Origin: Pycnococcus provasolii
Taxonomy: Eukaryota > Chlorophyta > Pseudoscourfieldiophyceae > Pseudoscourfieldiales
Direction: 5' to 3'
Assembly (NCBI GenBank): GCA_049487715.1
Contig: CP150571.1
Coordinates: 248,001-312,000, forward strand
Length of the DNA: 64,000 bases
Below the pieces are notes generated by a model. It did no database searches. It was not told the DNA's origin and saw only the letters and a list, made by a program, of their open reading frames with translations. This document shows, piece by piece, positions 10,693-19,738 of the stretch. The position numbers and the translations under genes were made by a program. Positions within the stretch are counted from its first letter, which is position 1. Every line of letters starts with the position of its first letter.

Positions 10693-11941
10693 ACTGCTAC
10701 TTAATACTTCTCACCACCAAATGTGTGAAAAAAAATCTCCAAAAAATCTCCAAACCCAAAGTCGAAATGCGAGCGAGACGAGAGGATTATGCGAAAATGC
10801 GTGAAAGAACACCACGTGGAATGAGGGAATGAACCCAAAGCCGACGAAGACCAATGAAACCCAAAGCCAAGAAGACAGTGAGTGGCGATACCAGCACGCT
10901 ATTAAAACACACACGACAGCACGAGCAGCAGACACACACAACAAGAAACACACACAAGAATAAACACGCACAAGAATGAGCACGCACGAGAGCAGGCCTA
11001 GAATTCCAAACCACAATTCCAAACTGGGCACAATTCCAAAATGACAGGCCAGGGGACGCGACAAGACTCAGGGCTGGGACGCGTCTGAGAACTGGGCGGG
11101 ATCCTATCCCGGGATGGGATCCCTTGGGTTTCTTTTGATTGATTGGGGGAAGGATTCCTCCCAGGGCGTGTGATTTCCGCCACGTAGACAGACCACCAAA
11201 CCAAACCAAACCACAAGTGACCCCCTCTCGGAACCGCCCTGCCTTGGGGTGGGCCAAACCAAACCAAACCTGTAGTTTGGTGTGGTTTGGAGCGGGATAG
11301 GGTGCCTCGGGTTCCGACGCGGCAAATCGTGGTATTGGCTTCGAAGTTCACTCAAAGTCTTACCGTACCCTTGAGCTTGCTTCCACGTGATGAGGACACG
11401 ATGCAAGGTCAACAGTACTAGGTGGTCAAGGACTCAAGAGCCTCCCACTTGCTGGTCAACACGCCTGGATGGGAATCGCCCACGAGCACGATCACAGATC
11501 ACAGACCTACTCCACACTTCCACAGACTGACAGAGGTCTGTGGAGCACGAACCGGCACCTGCATGCCTGCATGGGACGCGCAGTGGCGTGCAGGCCACTG
11601 GCCAGGCCGGACGTCCCGCAGCGCCAACGAGGCAGGGAAGGAAGGGGACGGGATACTTCCCTATTTGTATTGGAAATGGGATCCTCATTTTGATCCGCAT
11701 TTGTGTGGGGTATTTGTGTGGGATTGACCCTGCACTCCTGCAGAATGCCGAACGATTCTGCAGCCGAATGCCCAAAATCTACAGCCAACCCCTCCTCCTG
11801 GCATCCTCCTGGAGCCCTTTCTTTTTGCGGCCGGGGAGAAGAGGAATGCCTATCCATACCCGGGTAGTCTAGTAAACTTACTGTACTTGGAACGAAACTT
11901 GTCAAAAACTACACGTGATAAATCATTTTCTAACTATGTCT
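10693..11941. other. intergenic, microsatellite and palindrome-rich
   Basis: Upstream region of the ATG1-like gene. It carries ACACAC/CAAG-rich DNA (10905-10990), clusters of ACCAAACCAAACC (11195-11280), several GGGATCCC-type palindromes (11100-11130) and duplicated ATTTGTGTGGGGTATTTGTGTGGG (about 11698-11722). Overlapping short frames occur on both strands with no conserved motif. I see no gene. Confidence 0.45.
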
Positions 11942-13975
11942 CTAATAGTAAGAGCCACCACCACCACCATACTGATGTTGTTGTTGTTGCTGCTGCTGCT
12001 GCTGCTGTTGACGCTCGATGTGTGCAAGTTTTTCCCTGATGCGCTCCTCCTCAAGCGCCTCCGCGGCGACGAGCTCCGTCTCCTCAAGAGCTAAACTCGC
12101 CAGCGCTCGCATGCGGTGCTCGGTAATCTCGCGAAGACGCGCGTGCATAGCTGCGATATCGCGACCCGTCGCACCCGCCACCGACGCGGGGGGAGGGCTC
12201 GACACACCAGCCCATGTGCGCATCCGATATGCCGATGTTGTATCCGGCGCCGCAGTGGACGACGTGACAGCACCAGCCGCATCAAATGCTTGCTGTGGCG
12301 GCGGCGGTGGCCTCATCGATGGCGAAGGCTGCGCAGGAGTTGGAAGCGTCGCCGCAGTGTGCTGCTCAACAACCGGAGTTGGTTGCGGTTCAGCAGCCTG
12401 GGTCTGTGTATCGGCGGACGCTGTGGTAGCTTTGGGTAGTACAGACATGTCAGAAGGTGGAGATGGTGGGAGTGATGGCGGTCCAACAGGCCTCTCGTCC
12501 ATGCCATCGGCTGTTGTTGAAGGCACGTTTGCTGTAGAGTCCGTCTGTGTAGTTGCATCTGACAGCAACGCTGGTGGTGCTGGAGACGTTGACATGGCGA
12601 CAGATTGCCTAGCAACGGTGGCAGGGGCAAGCGGCATGGTGGGAGGTGGAAGTGCTGGTGCCGGCGTCGACGGCGCCCTCTCTTCTCTGGCCATTGTCTG
12701 ATCTCCGGACATTGACGCGCGCGTTACCATCTGTGGCACTTCCGTCGGCTCTGCCACAGATGGGCGTGATATCGGCGGCGGCACTGGCGGCGGTGGCAGC
12801 TGCGAAGGCGGTGGTGGTGGCGCTGGTAGCGGCGGCTCCGGTGGCTTCTCCTGTGGTGGCTGCCGTAGCGAGGGTGCCAGCGGCGATGATGCTAGCATGG
12901 GTGAATCAGACGCGAAAACTTCGTCGTAGCTTGGATTCACCGTTTCCCTGTATTCGCCGTCTGCGAGCTTGGGCTCGTTGTTGATGGACATGAACAGCTC
13001 AGCCTCAGCCGGGTCAACAGCGCTCATTTCGCGGTCGCGTGCAACATTCACCACCGCCGCAAGTCGATCGGAGGGGGCGCGAGACCGATCACCCATCGCG
13101 ACAGTCGTCGAACGCCTGCGACGTTCCTTTGTAGCCTGCTCTTGGTCTCTCTGCCGCGCAAGCTCTGCAATCGTTTCCGCTAATTCAGCCTCCTGCTGTG
13201 CATCTGACGTCATCGATAGTCGGCTTGCCTTCCGGCTCAGAGCGTCGCCTTCGCCTAGGAAGAGGGCGTCCTCTTCATCATCGCCGTTCGACGACGACGC
13301 CATCGACGTGCCACGACTCTCGGCTCTGTAGCTCGCACGCCTTGACCCGCCGTATGCCGGATTGCGAATCTCCTGCGCCTCCTCGTCGACGCCGAGACTT
13401 CCTCCAGCCACCTCGCCCGGCTGCAGCGTTCTGTCCACCATCGGAGATCCGGAGTGCAATTCCGCCATTGCCTGGCGGCGCCGCGCTTCGGCCGCGACAA
13501 CCTCGTGGTATCGGCTGCGCGTCTCCGCCTCGCGCTGGCCCTCCTGTGCGAACGTCAGCCGTTCAGCCATGGTCGCCAGCAGTCTCCTGAGGCGCTTGAT
13601 CTCGTCTTCGCTCGCGTCACGAGCGTCTCGCAGCGCGTCAACCTCCTCGTCGCGCGTTCCACCGTCGACGCGCGTGGCGAGCGAGTCTCGTTCCTGAACG
13701 AGCGAGTTTACGCGCCTCTCCAGTCGAGCAGCCGTCTTCTCGGCGTTCACGCGAGACGCGTGCACTTCGTCATAGCGCTGTTTCAGCGGTTCGAGGCTCG
13801 TGAGCATGTTTTCACGGCTCAGAAGCCTCGCCTTGAGCCTTGCGTTGGTGTCTATCGCCCGCTCGAGTCGCGTGCACTTCTCGCGGTATGCGTCCAAGAG
13901 GTCGTCCTGTCTCCGTGACGACATGACAGGTTCCACATCTTCCGCGTTCAACGCATTGATCGGGGTATTTTGCAT
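11942..13975 (-). CDS. coiled-coil protein with polyQ tail, unknown
   Basis: The ATG at 13975 gives about 677 residues. Residues 15-170 form a strong coiled coil (REKCTRLERAIDTNARLKAR, then KTAARLERRVNSLVQERDS). A disordered Ser/Arg region follows, a second helical patch (AELAETIAELARQRDQEQAT), a long Pro-rich stretch (PPLPAPPPPPSQLPPPP), a terminal helix (RLREITEHRMRALASLALEE) and a polyGln run of about 11 near the end (11970-12005). A different frame upstream has an ATG at 14295 and reads coding-like sequence (SSARLSALIAENSALLQKL), so the real protein may start at 14295 and cross a frame change near 14000-14110. The architecture suggests a scaffold or cytoskeleton-associated protein. No family is recognised. 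Confidence 0.7.
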   Translation of the reverse strand: MQNTPINALNAEDVEPVMSSRRQDDLLDAYREKCTRLERAIDTNARLKARLLSRENMLTSLEPLKQRYDEVHASRVNAEKTAARLERRVNSLVQERDSLATRVDGGTRDEEVDALRDARDASEDEIKRLRRLLATMAERLTFAQEGQREAETRSRYHEVVAAEARRRQAMAELHSGSPMVDRTLQPGEVAGGSLGVDEEAQEIRNPAYGGSRRASYRAESRGTSMASSSNGDDEEDALFLGEGDALSRKASRLSMTSDAQQEAELAETIAELARQRDQEQATKERRRRSTTVAMGDRSRAPSDRLAAVVNVARDREMSAVDPAEAELFMSINNEPKLADGEYRETVNPSYDEVFASDSPMLASSPLAPSLRQPPQEKPPEPPLPAPPPPPSQLPPPPVPPPISRPSVAEPTEVPQMVTRASMSGDQTMAREERAPSTPAPALPPPTMPLAPATVARQSVAMSTSPAPPALLSDATTQTDSTANVPSTTADGMDERPVGPPSLPPSPPSDMSVLPKATTASADTQTQAAEPQPTPVVEQHTAATLPTPAQPSPSMRPPPPPQQAFDAAGAVTSSTAAPDTTSAYRMRTWAGVSSPPPASVAGATGRDIAAMHARLREITEHRMRALASLALEETELVAAEALEEERIREKLAHIERQQQQQQQQQQQHQYGGGGGSYY

Positions 13976-14295
13976 CGCCGCCAGAGGTTGATCCGCTGGT
14001 CTTCGAGACTTCGCTGGCGTTTGCCTCGGCCTTTGCGGTTGCGGTTGCGCGGTTGGCGCAGTCGCTGTTGCGTCTGTGCCGTCGTCGGTGTCCCTGCCGC
14101 CGTTCGTCCTTCTCCACCCACAAGTTTCTGCAGCAGCGCGGAGTTCTCCGCGATAAGCGCCGAGAGACGCGCCGAGCTCGCCGTCGGCATTTGCGGGGTC
14201 CTGTTTGCGTTTCCGCGCTCTTCCGCGAATGTCACCGTGCGTTGCATGCCGGTGTTTGACGTGTGTCTGGCTTGTGTGTGGCTCACCGTGGCCAT

Positions 14296-15315
14296 GCACG
14301 AGCACACACACACACACGGAAACACACACGCACACACAGCACTACTCACAGGTGCCTGCCTGCCAGCCTGCTTTCTTGCGTCTCTCGTTGCGTAGCGTCC
14401 GAATACAAATGTCGCTACGAACGACACGAACGTCGCTTGCTTGCAATAATCCGCACTACCCTACGATAGTTTAGTGACAAGCCTTACATAATGTGTTCCG
14501 AAAATCCGGCGACAGGGAGCGGCGTGCAAGAAGAAGAACGCCAGCCGACCTGAGGAACCACAACAGCAACAGCAACGACGACGACACGAACGGATACACG
14601 GAAGAACGGCGGCGACGTGTAGTACTACAGTGTTATACCACTTAATACAACGAGTGGTTGAAGTGTGATAAACCTTTCCTGCTTTCCATGTGTGGCTGCG
14701 TCCTACTGGTTACTCTTAGTGCGCGTGTGTGCGAACGACAAAGCAGGCCGACAGTTGCGCAAAGCAGAACTAGCCGCGAACGACGACGACGCCGACGACG
14801 CATGGTCTCGACGACGCATACGCATCACGCACGCGACTTCGACTTCGACTTCGCACGCCGTACACTTGCTGGTATAAAACACGGTCCCACCTTAGTACCT
14901 CCGCTAACGCCGTCCTTGACCTTGATCGACAACCTTGAGCGAACGACGCTGCGTCGTCCTTGGTACAGTGTGGTACGCACAGTACATATGTGTGCGCGCG
15001 CGTGTGCCTTCCCTTTCCAGCTCTGTTTATCAATCTGTTGTCCTGCGCACGCACGCACACACATTTATCACATTGATTCCCAGGCTTCATCCGACGGCTT
15101 ACAATTCAAGGTAAGCGGCGCCTCCATCGTCGTAATCAGCAGCAGGCTTGCTGTCTTGCTTAAATTCCTTTTGAAGTCTAGGTTACCACCCGCGTTTGCA
15201 CTCGCGTGTGGTGTGGTGACGCGCTCGCGTACTGCAGTGGCTTATAGTCGCCACGATTACATCATAAAGCAGCTAGGCCGTTGATTAAGGCGCAGCGGAT
15301 ATCAGTGCTGTGGAT
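14296..15315. other. divergent intergenic region / possible 5' UTR
   Basis: Separates two divergent coiled-coil genes. It includes a CACACA microsatellite at 14300-14340. A good splice-donor match (TTCAAG|GTAAGC at about 15111) and possible acceptors before 15300 suggest a spliced 5' UTR for the striatin-like gene. A 208-codon open frame on the plus strand here (14658-15284) is Arg/Cys/His-rich with no recognisable motif, and I do not call it a gene. Confidence 0.4.
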
Positions 15316-16341
15316 ATGGACGACAGGAATACAGGTGCAGATCAAGGCAGTGGCGCTGGTGTGCCAGCGACGCTCGCGCACAAAAGTCACAAAAGTCCGC
15401 CGGGCAACCAAACGCCGCCAGCCAAGCTCTCGCCGCGGCGGCGCGCAGGCGGCGAGTCGCCGGATCACAAAAAGCAGCAGCACGACGCGCAGCAAAACGA
15501 CACAGCCAGCCACGACCACCAACCAACCACGAGGAAAACCGTCGACGCGAGTGTTGCTGGTGTGTGCTCATTCCTGCAGGAGCGCTTCCGCAGCTTCGAC
15601 CTCGAAAGGGCGGCTTGGATGCGTGAGCGCAAGGCGCTCAGAGTTGCGGCGAGCAGGCTGAAGCGTGAGCTGAAAGCCGCATGCACAGACAACGCGCACC
15701 TCACGCGACGCATCGCTATGCTCGAGGAGGTTATTGTGCGAGAGCGAAAGGCGCACGGGGAGCCGCTCGAGCAGGTGTGGAAAGACGAGGCGGATGCCAC
15801 CGCGCCGGTGCTCAAGGCACTACGCGACACGCCCGCAAGGCAGAGAATGCCACCCAGCGAACCTGCTGAGCTGGAAACGAGCGCGCCAGCACCCACTCCC
15901 GGCTGGGACGTAGACGAAGATGTGCATCCTCACCGCCTCGTCGCGGGAAATCCGTCTGCAGCGGTTGCCGCGCACCGCCAGCGCTCGTCCGTCTCGTCGT
16001 CGCGCCGACGACGACGGTCTGCAAGCGCGGGTGCCGCAAACACCGGTGGCGCCAGCACAAAGGGTGACGGCGGTTCACCTGCGAAGGAAGCGACCATGCC
16101 GCGGGATGCAGAGGACGGCGGCGACTCAGACGTCTTCAGCGAGGAGGAAATGGAGGCGGCGATGGCTGAGGCGTTCTCTGTCGTGCTTGGCGTGTACGAC
16201 ACCGGCGAAGAGGACGCCAACGGCGCCGCCGACGTCGAAGACGACGACGACGACGACGACGACGACTTTGTCGATGCAGAAGACGACTCTGCTTCGACGT
16301 TCGTGCGCGATGCGCCAGGACTCTCCATGCTCGAGCACTGA
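15316..16341 (+). CDS. striatin N-terminal-domain protein lacking WD40 repeats
   Basis: 341 residues from the ATG at 15316; the frame opens two codons earlier at GTG. After a disordered basic/Gln/His leader, residues about 80-150 read VCSFLQERFRSFDLERAAWM ... LTRRIAMLEEVIVRERKAHG. This matches the striatin-family N-terminal coiled coil (FLQ..W..FE.ERA.WE.ER..L, then RI.MLE.ALK.ER), the part that binds PP2A-A/C and dimerises in STRIPAK complexes. The rest is disordered, ending in an acidic stretch with a run of Asp (EDDDDDDDDDFVDAEDD). No WD40 repeats follow in any frame before 16,530. Known striatins are longer because of a C-terminal WD40 propeller. It may be a lineage-specific short striatin or a regulator competing with a full-length one. 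Confidence 0.75.
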   Translation: MDDRNTGADQGSGAGVPATLAHKSHKSPPGNQTPPAKLSPRRRAGGESPDHKKQQHDAQQNDTASHDHQPTTRKTVDASVAGVCSFLQERFRSFDLERAAWMRERKALRVAASRLKRELKAACTDNAHLTRRIAMLEEVIVRERKAHGEPLEQVWKDEADATAPVLKALRDTPARQRMPPSEPAELETSAPAPTPGWDVDEDVHPHRLVAGNPSAAVAAHRQRSSVSSSRRRRRSASAGAANTGGASTKGDGGSPAKEATMPRDAEDGGDSDVFSEEEMEAAMAEAFSVVLGVYDTGEEDANGAADVEDDDDDDDDDFVDAEDDSASTFVRDAPGLSMLEH

Positions 16342-16532
16342 GGTTGGTGCAGCAGCACTGGCTTCGGCCTGCGGCGGCCGCCTTCCCTCTCTTCGCGCCG
16401 CTATTCTGTTGATTATTGTTGCTTTAACTTACTTCTTTTCAAAAACAAAACCGTCTCCGTTCCACCCAACTCGTCGTCTCCGCCGCCGCCGCCACCGCCA
16501 CCGCTGTCCGTTGTACATGTTTGGGTTGCCCA

Positions 16533-17663
16533 TCACCTAATCCATGTCGGTCCCAGCCGCCGCGCCTCCATAGCACCCGCCGCCTGCCACGCAAAGTCAC
16601 GTGCCGCCTTCACCTGAGCCGGCGAAGGCTGCGGCATGCCAGGCGTCGCCGAGGACGGCCGGCGCCTTTGGCGCATCGGGGCTGGTGGCGGTGGGCTTGG
16701 GCTCGGGCTGTTGTCCACGCCGCTCACGCTTAGGATGCTCACCGGACTGCGCTCGACCGGTGCCTGCTTCTTTCCGCCTGGTGGCGGCGTGCTCTGAGGA
16801 GCCATGTTGGCGGTTGGCACCGTGACTGCTTGCGCCGCGGCGGCTGCCGCCGCCGCTTCGGCAGCCGCCTTCTGCGCCATATCAGCGAGCTTTCGCTTGA
16901 GGGCCGTGTTGGCGTCGATGAGACGGTTCTTCTCCTTGAGAAGAAGGTCGCTGTGTGCGCAGTGGTGGTCGCGCTGCCGCGTCATGCCCTCGAGCTGCTT
17001 TTCCAGGTTGTCGCTGCGCGTTGTGAGGCTCGAGACCTGCGACAGCAAGTCCGCGATGCGCTTGGCGAGGTCGCTCGCCTCGTTCTCGCTACTCAGCTTT
17101 CCCTCAAGAGCCTGCTGCGCCTCGAATTGTGCTCGCACAGCCTGGGTCTTGTGCGCCTCAAGCTCGTCGAGCGCGGCTTTGCAGCGTTCGTTCGCTTCCT
17201 GAACTGCTGTCTGCGAGTCGATTTTGGTGCGCGCCGCCTCCTCTCGGTCCTTGGCCGCGGCGTTCATGGCGCTCTCCAGCCTTTCGTTGAGTTCACGGCT
17301 AACCGCCTGCTCCGCCTTGAGGCACCTCTCCGCGTGGCAGTGTTTGGTCTGGCTTGTGTCGAGTTGTTTTTTCAAGTTGGCGTTTTCCTCCTTGAGTGAC
17401 TCCGTGAGTGTTTCAAGCGCGTCGATGTGCTCGAGCTGCGCGTTGTTGCGTGCGTGCCAGTACGCGAACGTTCCCCCAAGCTGTATGGATTTGAACGCAC
17501 CACCAGACGCAGATGACTTAAGGTTATTACTGTTATTATCATCAAGTGCGGCCATGGAAATGGAAGGCCCACCACCACTGGCACCACCACCACTGGCACC
17601 ACTGGCACCACTGGCACCACCACCACCAAAGGATAAAACGGGAACGAACACGCCGTTCTGCAT
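16533..17663 (-). CDS. coiled-coil protein, unknown
   Basis: About 376 residues from the ATG at 17663; the open frame reaches 17687 only via GTG. After a Gly/Ala/Ser leader, residues about 70-270 are an almost continuous coiled coil (LETLTESLKEENANLKKQLD, RELNERLESAMNAAAKDREE, SDNLEKQLEGMTRQRDHH). An Ala run, a Pro-rich basic linker (VDNSPSPSPPPPAP) and a short helical tail (AAGAMEARRLG) follow. It resembles golgin- or kinetochore-type coils in general form only. It converges with the striatin-like gene (about 190 bp apart) and diverges from the methyltransferase gene. Confidence 0.7.
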   Translation of the reverse strand: MQNGVFVPVLSFGGGGASGASGASGGGASGGGPSISMAALDDNNSNNLKSSASGGAFKSIQLGGTFAYWHARNNAQLEHIDALETLTESLKEENANLKKQLDTSQTKHCHAERCLKAEQAVSRELNERLESAMNAAAKDREEAARTKIDSQTAVQEANERCKAALDELEAHKTQAVRAQFEAQQALEGKLSSENEASDLAKRIADLLSQVSSLTTRSDNLEKQLEGMTRQRDHHCAHSDLLLKEKNRLIDANTALKRKLADMAQKAAAEAAAAAAAAQAVTVPTANMAPQSTPPPGGKKQAPVERSPVSILSVSGVDNSPSPSPPPPAPMRQRRRPSSATPGMPQPSPAQVKAARDFAWQAAGAMEARRLGPTWIR

Positions 17664-17941
17664 GATATGATATTGCTTGATGAACACGCGGAACCTTGAA
17701 TGGCAATGGCACGCGGGCAGGGGCAGGGGGGGAGTAGTATTGAACTATTGAACTAGTTTTGTATCTGTCAATTTATTTATTTTGAAATTAGTTTTCCTCA
17801 AAGTTCTCCATTTGATTTCGGGGTTTCATCAGAATTGGTTCAGGAGTTCTTGCAATTAATTAGGGGTTGGGGATGGTTGGAGTCTTGATTAGGGGTTTCC
17901 CTTCCCCGTAAAGTTAGTCTTATTTACGCCGCCATTTCTCT
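17664..17941. promoter_or_regulatory. bidirectional promoter with telomere-like motifs
   Basis: A 278-bp gap between two divergent ATGs. Two copies of the ATTAGGGGTT core lie close together (about 17858-17900), followed by TTTCCCTTCCCC, plus an AT-rich stretch at 17760-17800. The AGGGGTTT/AAACCCCTAA core recurs before other genes in this window, which suggests a shared regulatory element. Confidence 0.5.
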
Positions 17942-19063
17942 ATGGCGTGTTGTTGTCGTGTTGTGACAGCGCGTGTGGCGTTTGTGCGCTGCAATGTTTC
18001 TGCAGTGGTAAACACGCCTGGTGGTGGTGGTAATTTCACGACTATATTGCCTCGTCAGCGTGGATCAGCGCGAGGAGTATCAGCGGTGTGCTGGAAGCGG
18101 TGTCCTACGTACCGCCAGGGAACCAGGGCGCTCCCATGTTCTCGGCGCTTGCTGGCGGCGGCGGCAGCGGCGGCCTCTTCAGAGCACTCCTCTTCAGCAG
18201 GACCGTTATCGTCCGACGACAATGCCTCTGATAACAATATCCCGCCCATCCCTCACGCGAACTCGCGCCTGACCGCGCCGGCGAACGCGTACGTCAAGCA
18301 CCTCGTCAAACTACGCACAAACGCGAAATATAGGCGAGAGTGCGGGACGTACGTATTCGTCGGAGATAGGCCGTTGAAAGAGTCGTTCGCGAGAATGGAT
18401 GTACGAAGTGTGCTCACCTCTGAACCTGAACTGTGGAGAGATGAAGCGGATGCGTGCGACAGTCTTGCGCCGGTCATACATACCGCGGATAACGTGCTGC
18501 AAAAAATTAGCGGTGTGCGAAACGCCGACGCAATCACCGCAGTAGCTGAGGTGTACATGATGGAACACACGAGGTTTGCGCCAGGTGACGTGGTCACCCG
18601 CATGCTCGTGCTCGACGGAGTGCAGGATCCGGGCAACGTCGGAACGCTGCTGCGCACGGCGACGGCGTTCGGATGGACGCACGTCTTCCTCGTGCGCCCC
18701 GGCAGCTGCGACTTGTACAACGAAAAGCTCCTCCGAGCGCTTCGAGGTGGGCACACAACGATCAGCGTCGTCGAAGGCGACGCGGAGGCGCTGCGCAGTC
18801 TGCTAGCCGAACACGACTTGGAGATGTACGCCGCGGACATGAACGGCGTCGACGTTGTTGAGGTTGGGAGGAACGACGCGAACGAGGATGCTCGCACTAA
18901 GGGTATCGCGCTCGCGCTTGGAGCGGAAGGCCAAGGCGTCAGCATACCTGTTTACGAGCTGAGCAAGAGTGCCGTATGCGTGCCCATGGCTGTGCGAAGC
19001 ATGGAGAGTCTGAACGTCGCCGTCGCGGGCGGCATTTTGATGTACGAACTAGCTGTAAAGTAA
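17942..19063 (+). CDS. organellar TrmH/SpoU-family RNA 2'-O-ribose methyltransferase
   Basis: 373 residues, ATG at 17942. The first about 100 residues are basic, Ser/Ala/Arg-rich and transit-peptide-like. A substrate-binding N-terminal domain follows (YVKHLVKLRTNAKYRRECGT, VFVGDRPLKESFA). The SPOUT methyltransferase domain then shows all three motifs: LDGVQDPGNVGTLLRTATAFG-type motif 1, LALGAEGQGVS motif 2 and VPMAVRSMESLNVAVAGGI motif 3, the last two forming the AdoMet-binding trefoil knot. The family methylates ribose 2'-OH in rRNA or tRNA. Leader and sequence type point to chloroplast or mitochondrial rRNA; the exact site cannot be read from sequence. Its 3' end converges with the BolA gene. 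Confidence 0.88.
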   Translation: MACCCRVVTARVAFVRCNVSAVVNTPGGGGNFTTILPRQRGSARGVSAVCWKRCPTYRQGTRALPCSRRLLAAAAAAASSEHSSSAGPLSSDDNASDNNIPPIPHANSRLTAPANAYVKHLVKLRTNAKYRRECGTYVFVGDRPLKESFARMDVRSVLTSEPELWRDEADACDSLAPVIHTADNVLQKISGVRNADAITAVAEVYMMEHTRFAPGDVVTRMLVLDGVQDPGNVGTLLRTATAFGWTHVFLVRPGSCDLYNEKLLRALRGGHTTISVVEGDAEALRSLLAEHDLEMYAADMNGVDVVEVGRNDANEDARTKGIALALGAEGQGVSIPVYELSKSAVCVPMAVRSMESLNVAVAGGILMYELAVK

Positions 19064-19197
19064 CCTGAAATTGCTGCTTCTACCATACGTGATGGCGCCC
19101 TCGCCTCGCGCGAAGATGCGCGCGGCGAGCCCGCTACGAGAGCAATTTTATGATATGGAAGTAACTCTAAGGATAGTATTGCTCGCAAAGCTTTATT

Positions 19198-19602
19198 TCA
19201 CTGTAGGCTATCACGCTCCGTCGGCGTGTGTAGGTGCAGTTCGTCTACAGCGTGTAATGTGGCTGACATTTCCTCCCATATTGCTTTGTACACGAGCCGC
19301 TGGCGTTTGATGTCGTCCTTGCCCTCGAAAAGTTCGGACACGACAGTGATTGCCACGCACGACGCGTCCGCGGACGGCTTCACGTCGACTTCCGAGGTTT
19401 CAAGCTCCTGTTTGATCTTAGATGTCATGGACGCGACGATTAGGGGCGTGCACTGTCCGGGCCCGCCCATCGGCGCCTCGCCCGACTCGTAGGTGCCGCG
19501 CGTTGCCCTTAACTTACCTGTAAGTGTAGGCGAACGCAACGAACGCGGACGGCGAGCAAGTGCAAGTGGCGCGGAGCAAGGGGCGCAACACACAGGCGCC
19601 AT
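19198..19602 (-). CDS. BolA-family protein (BOLA2-like)
   Basis: 134 residues from the ATG at 19602; a GTG lies one codon earlier. The BolA fold occupies about residues 58-130: SMTSKIKQELETSEVDVK, then CVAITVVSELFEGK and KRQRLVYKAIWEEM followed by LHAVDELHLHTPTE. This matches the family pattern V.V.S..FEGK....RH.LV...L..E...IHA, with the invariant C-terminal His kept, although the RHR motif reads RQR. BolA proteins partner monothiol glutaredoxins in Fe-S cluster handling and iron sensing. The 55 residues before the domain are basic and Ser/Pro/Cys-rich and may be an organelle leader. TTAGGGTTAGGG sits about 75 bp upstream. Confidence 0.85.
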   Translation of the reverse strand: MAPVCCAPCSAPLALARRPRSLRSPTLTGKLRATRGTYESGEAPMGGPGQCTPLIVASMTSKIKQELETSEVDVKPSADASCVAITVVSELFEGKDDIKRQRLVYKAIWEEMSATLHAVDELHLHTPTERDSLQ

Positions 19603-19672
19603 CACAGGGCTCCACGAGTGTTTTGCCGAAAGAACAGAACGTTCGTGGAAAAATCACCTCCCCAATCAAATC

Positions 19673-19695
19673 AGGGATTAGGGTTAGGGTTAGCG
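19673..19695. repeat. short TTAGGG run upstream of BolA gene
   Basis: Three consecutive near-perfect TTAGGG units, about 75-95 bp before the BolA start and within about 50 bp of the 3' end of the amine-oxidase-like gene. Its position matches the telomere-like promoter motif noted elsewhere. Confidence 0.7.
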
Positions 19696-19738
19696 TCCGA
19701 TTGTGTCAGAGAGTTTGTACTGTACTTATGTTACATAA

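Noticed and set aside
14658-15284. 208-codon plus-strand frame before the striatin-like gene
   Set aside because: Arg/Cys/His-rich, no motif, contains splice-donor-like and microsatellite sequence; more likely UTR.
19480-19520. CAG|GTAAGT donor consensus inside the BolA frame
   Set aside because: Frame stays open and coding through it, and no acceptor in range restores the frame; treated as coincidence.
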